Assembly (NCBI RefSeq): GCF_000003815.2
Contig: NC_049984.1
Location: 4,170,695 to 4,230,694, forward strand
DNA from: Branchiostoma floridae
Lineage: Eukaryota; Chordata; Leptocardii; Amphioxiformes; Branchiostomatidae
DNA length: 60,000 bases
Direction of reading: 5' to 3'
Shown: positions 57,136 to 60,000 of the stretch, in pieces
Layout of the letters: every line of letters begins with the position of its first letter
Numbering within the stretch: the stretch's first letter is position 1
Made by a program: the position numbers and the translations under genes
The notes under the pieces: model-generated
What the model was told of the DNA's origin: nothing
The model's database searches: none
The model's input: the letters and a program-made list of their open reading frames with translations, nothing else

Positions 57136-59927
57136 GAGTTTTTATGCTAAAAAAGCTATAAACACATGTTTCTAGAATGTGTCAGATTAAGAAACTTCTG
57201 GTGCAGAATAAATATTACTGAGGATAATGTTTTGCTGGGATCTAACAAATCGTAATTGTATTACCTTGCTGACAATTGCAAAGTACTCTATTTGCGTGTC
57301 TTGGCTAACTCCTGAAAGACGATGTGTGCGATGATTTTCTGTTCTTCTGTTTTCTGTTCAGATTTGTCTGTATAGAACAAAGTGCCGTTGCGATTCAATT
57401 TTTTTACACAGAGTAGTGGAGCGAATGATATTTATCCTAACAAGGCTGGCGCCCAGGCTAGTTCTGATGGAAGCGTATTCTTGAAATACGCGGCCAGTGT
57501 AGAGTTTATATGCATTGGCAACCTGTATGTTACAGTTGAAATAGGAGCATATTTCCTTTCTGGACTACTACATGCTTGTCTAACTTTGGTCCAAGGGTCG
57601 AGAGAAAGTATCACAGGGGGTTGATAGGTTTTACCAGTCTTCGTGTGGCTTCAGCTAAGAAATTGCACTTGCGTATCCAAAGTTAGTTTGTCATATCCTT
57701 AAATGGGATAAAACCTGACAATAGAGGTGATCACTTTGCCTCGGGATCGCTGGGATCATTTTGTTGCCATTCTTTTTTCAATTAACGCATGTTTCAAGCC
57801 AGAAAAATAGATAGAAAGCCTAACAAACTTGAAATCTGGGTGAGGCTTTCTATTAAATTGTGCTTGCGGACATACAACGGAAATGCCTGTGAGACTGGAT
57901 GAGAAAATCAGAAATGACACAGTCAGACACACATTCATGTATACTACATCATAAACCGCCCACTGCAGTACAGAAACAGTGACTGATGGAAAAACCTGAC
58001 TGAGAACTTCGACTCTTTCCCTTTCTCACGGCGCAACACCCCGCACATACCTTTATAAGGGACCGACCATGAGCTATCATACCACAGGGTGTAAAATGAA
58101 CAACCCCTCTGACCATTTGTATTTTACATCAACTTGATCAAGTCTGCGTATTTCAGCAGCACCTACAACTGTAATACCGATGCTGTATATTATGTTTCTA
58201 ACATTCAATAAACAATTCTATTTACCTGACATTGATTACAAACCATCAAGTGAATTTAACTGACACAGATCAACTCTGTACGTACGTTAAGACAATATAC
58301 AGAACGTGTTCTTGTCTTGTTTTGTTCGCTAAGAGATGAACCTTAAAACCTAGACTATACAATGGCGCTGTCGTAGTTTCGTGGGTTCTAAACTACGATT
58401 CTTTAAATCCAGGCCGTACCAATGGTAAATCTGGAGAAATATTACTGTTATAAAGTTTCCTATATCAAATGTCGGAGGTATGCCCCCTTCACAACTTACA
58501 CTTGACCTTGTCCAAGGTCAAAATCACTAATCACAGTAACCTAGACTTCTTCAGTAGCGTGAGGTTTTGACAATCACATACATCAGAACTAAGATAAAAG
58601 CTTCTAAAGACTTGATTTTAGTTGCCCGGGGTCTTCTACACATGGGTAACTAATTTTAAGTGTTTTATGACTACATTTTATTAAGGAACAAACGTAGTCA
58701 AATAAAACTATCAATAGATTTAGGGCAAAGCTATGATAAGACTTGTGTCGCCCAGTCAAGCATTACATCAGCAGGCACGCGACTTCATGAAAACACTTTC
58801 AAGCAGCTGATTATTTCTTCATCGCCCCCTGTGGTACTATAATGGCGGCCCACTGCGCTTATTTGATAGACGTCTTCACCAATATTTGATGTGTGGAAAA
58901 TAGATACAAGACACGTACGGGTCGTCGTTTCGGGATGTGCCCCGCCCTGTCTGTATAAAGTGGGGATCGTGCACAAGCTTCTTAATTTACCGTAACGTTA
59001 ACATTTGCTCAGCAGCATCTGGCCGAGTCCCGACAAAATTCTTGTCGAGTCGCGAAAACCAAATAGGGGCAGCCCGAATCCGTCACAATTTGTCTTGATC
59101 AGGACAGCGGCTTTAGAGTTATCGATGTCCCTCCATCCCTCCCGAGACCGACCGCTGGGAGAGCCACGCACATGGTTATTTTTACCCGCCCTGTCGTGTT
59201 TTGAAAGCTTAGACGGCCTTGATGATCGACTTTTGACCCGCAAATTAAACTTACGTGTGCGTCGGCCTGGCTCGGGAGCGCGCCAGGAAAAACAGACCGA
59301 CTGGTGAAGTCGCTTCAAAGCGGGTTTATAATAAAATCCAGACCCTCTGGAGACCGAGGCGCGATACGCCTGCAGAAAGCACGATTGTGCGCTATTTTAC
59401 TACGGCCTATCGCCTGATGTGATTGACGTTTCTATTGAACGACGTGGCGTGTGGGTCTGTGAGGGGGCTGACCAGATTTAGCCCGATTTTTATGACTCAG
59501 TCGCTACTCTGGCCTGATCTTTGAATCGCACGTAACGGTACAAAGGTCGCCCGTTCTGAATACCGCCAAAGCTTGGCGGCCGAACACATTTCTTCAGAAA
59601 CAAAAGCCATCCTCAACTCGAGCCCTCCGCATACCAAATTTGCGAATACAGCCGTGTTTTTTCTCTCAGGCCGCCTGTCCCTTTCCCGTGCCGTGCGTCG
59701 TCTGCTAAAGGCGGGAAGGATGTTTGACTTCCCCTAACCCGACCCCGTCTCCTGCAGCCGCTCGCCGGTATGCCAGTTATCGCAGGAATCCCCCTTCACT
59801 GCTACCCACTCTCTCGTGCTCCCTTTTCCATCCCAGCAACTCAGATTTACAAAATTCTACCGTCTAACCACAACTCTGTACCGATTCTGAATTATTTCTT
59901 AGATATATTATAGGCGAGTACACGTAC
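57136..59927. other. Non-coding, 5' part of the giant PX intron
   Basis: No gene is supported. From about 59000 the sequence becomes GC-rich, so frames of about 100 codons are open on both strands without any domain. Confidence 0.45.
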
Positions 59928-60000
59928 CTGGTATCGTGGGTAGATTCTGCCGGCCCGGTCGCGGTTTGCTGTACTCCTTGAACACGCCAAGCAGCGCGTT
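59928..60000 (-). CDS. PXDC1: PX-domain protein (PXDC1-like), 5'-most visible exon (partial)
   Basis: The exon runs off the window edge, with position 60000 at codon position 1. It ends at the donor CCAG|GTACGT (GT at 59927-59926). It encodes NALLGVFKEYSKPRPGRQN, then LPTIP, and leaves one base. This corresponds to the PX segment where a hydrophobic helix end (L..VF) is followed by the proline-containing turn. The leftover G plus CT from the next exon (31979-31882) makes an Ala codon. All three frames are open here, so frame choice rests on phase and on the PX-like reading. The N-terminus of the PX domain must lie beyond 60000. Confidence 0.72.

Noticed and set aside
59005-59318. Opposed frames of about 100 codons in GC-rich sequence
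   Set aside because: Stops are rare in GC-rich DNA. Neither translation shows a domain or a fitting splice context.

Overview
This is animal nuclear DNA: large introns, microsatellites, many short terminal-inverted-repeat (TIR) elements and very sparse coding sequence. I infer a lancelet (Branchiostoma-type cephalochordate). The reasons are the vertebrate-like UBE2QL1 and PXDC1-like genes, an intronless RING/B-box/NHL TRIM gene of the kind greatly expanded in lancelets, and the density of TIR elements. The species call rests on gene content, not on a search. Two runs of exactly 100 N (35143-35242, 39069-39168) are assembly gaps, probably of unknown true size.

Three protein-coding genes are supported. 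(1) The window opens with the last coding exon of UBE2QL1 (+, 482-982), which carries the E2 ubiquitin-conjugating core with its catalytic Cys. (2) A minus-strand PX-domain gene, most like PXDC1, runs from beyond 60000 down to 21810. I assembled six exons (60000-59928, 31979-31882, 23810-23627, 23009-22919, 22371-22318, 21891-21810). All five introns are GT-AG, all phases match, and the pieces add up to 582 nt (193 codons plus a stop). (3) An intronless TRIM-NHL gene (+, 34397-36167) lies inside the PX gene's 27.9-kb intron on the opposite strand. A gap interrupts it, and an in-frame TAG splits its NHL propeller.

Layout: 0.1-1 kb is the UBE2QL1 exon with a TIR element and a duplicated splice-acceptor region just upstream. 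1-21 kb is gene-free, with tandem arrays (1.9-3.6 kb), hAT-like, Tigger-like and other TIR elements, and a decayed discoidin-like exon. 21.1-32 kb holds the 3' half of the PX gene. 32-60 kb is its giant intron, holding the TRIM-NHL gene, tandem arrays, TIR elements and low-complexity blocks, and it ends at the PX exon that crosses the right edge. UBE2QL1 and the PX gene are convergent, about 20.8 kb apart. I see no sign that the three genes share a pathway, beyond two of them (UBE2QL1 and the RING-bearing TRIM) being ubiquitin-system proteins.

Target-site duplications read directly from the sequence support several elements: 8 bp at 7379-7736, 9 bp for three copies of one family (17.9, 25.6 and 54.1 kb), 10 bp at 33128-33384, and TA at 9816-10353. 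I saw no CRISPR array, no rRNA and no functional tRNA, and no obvious new multi-gene system.
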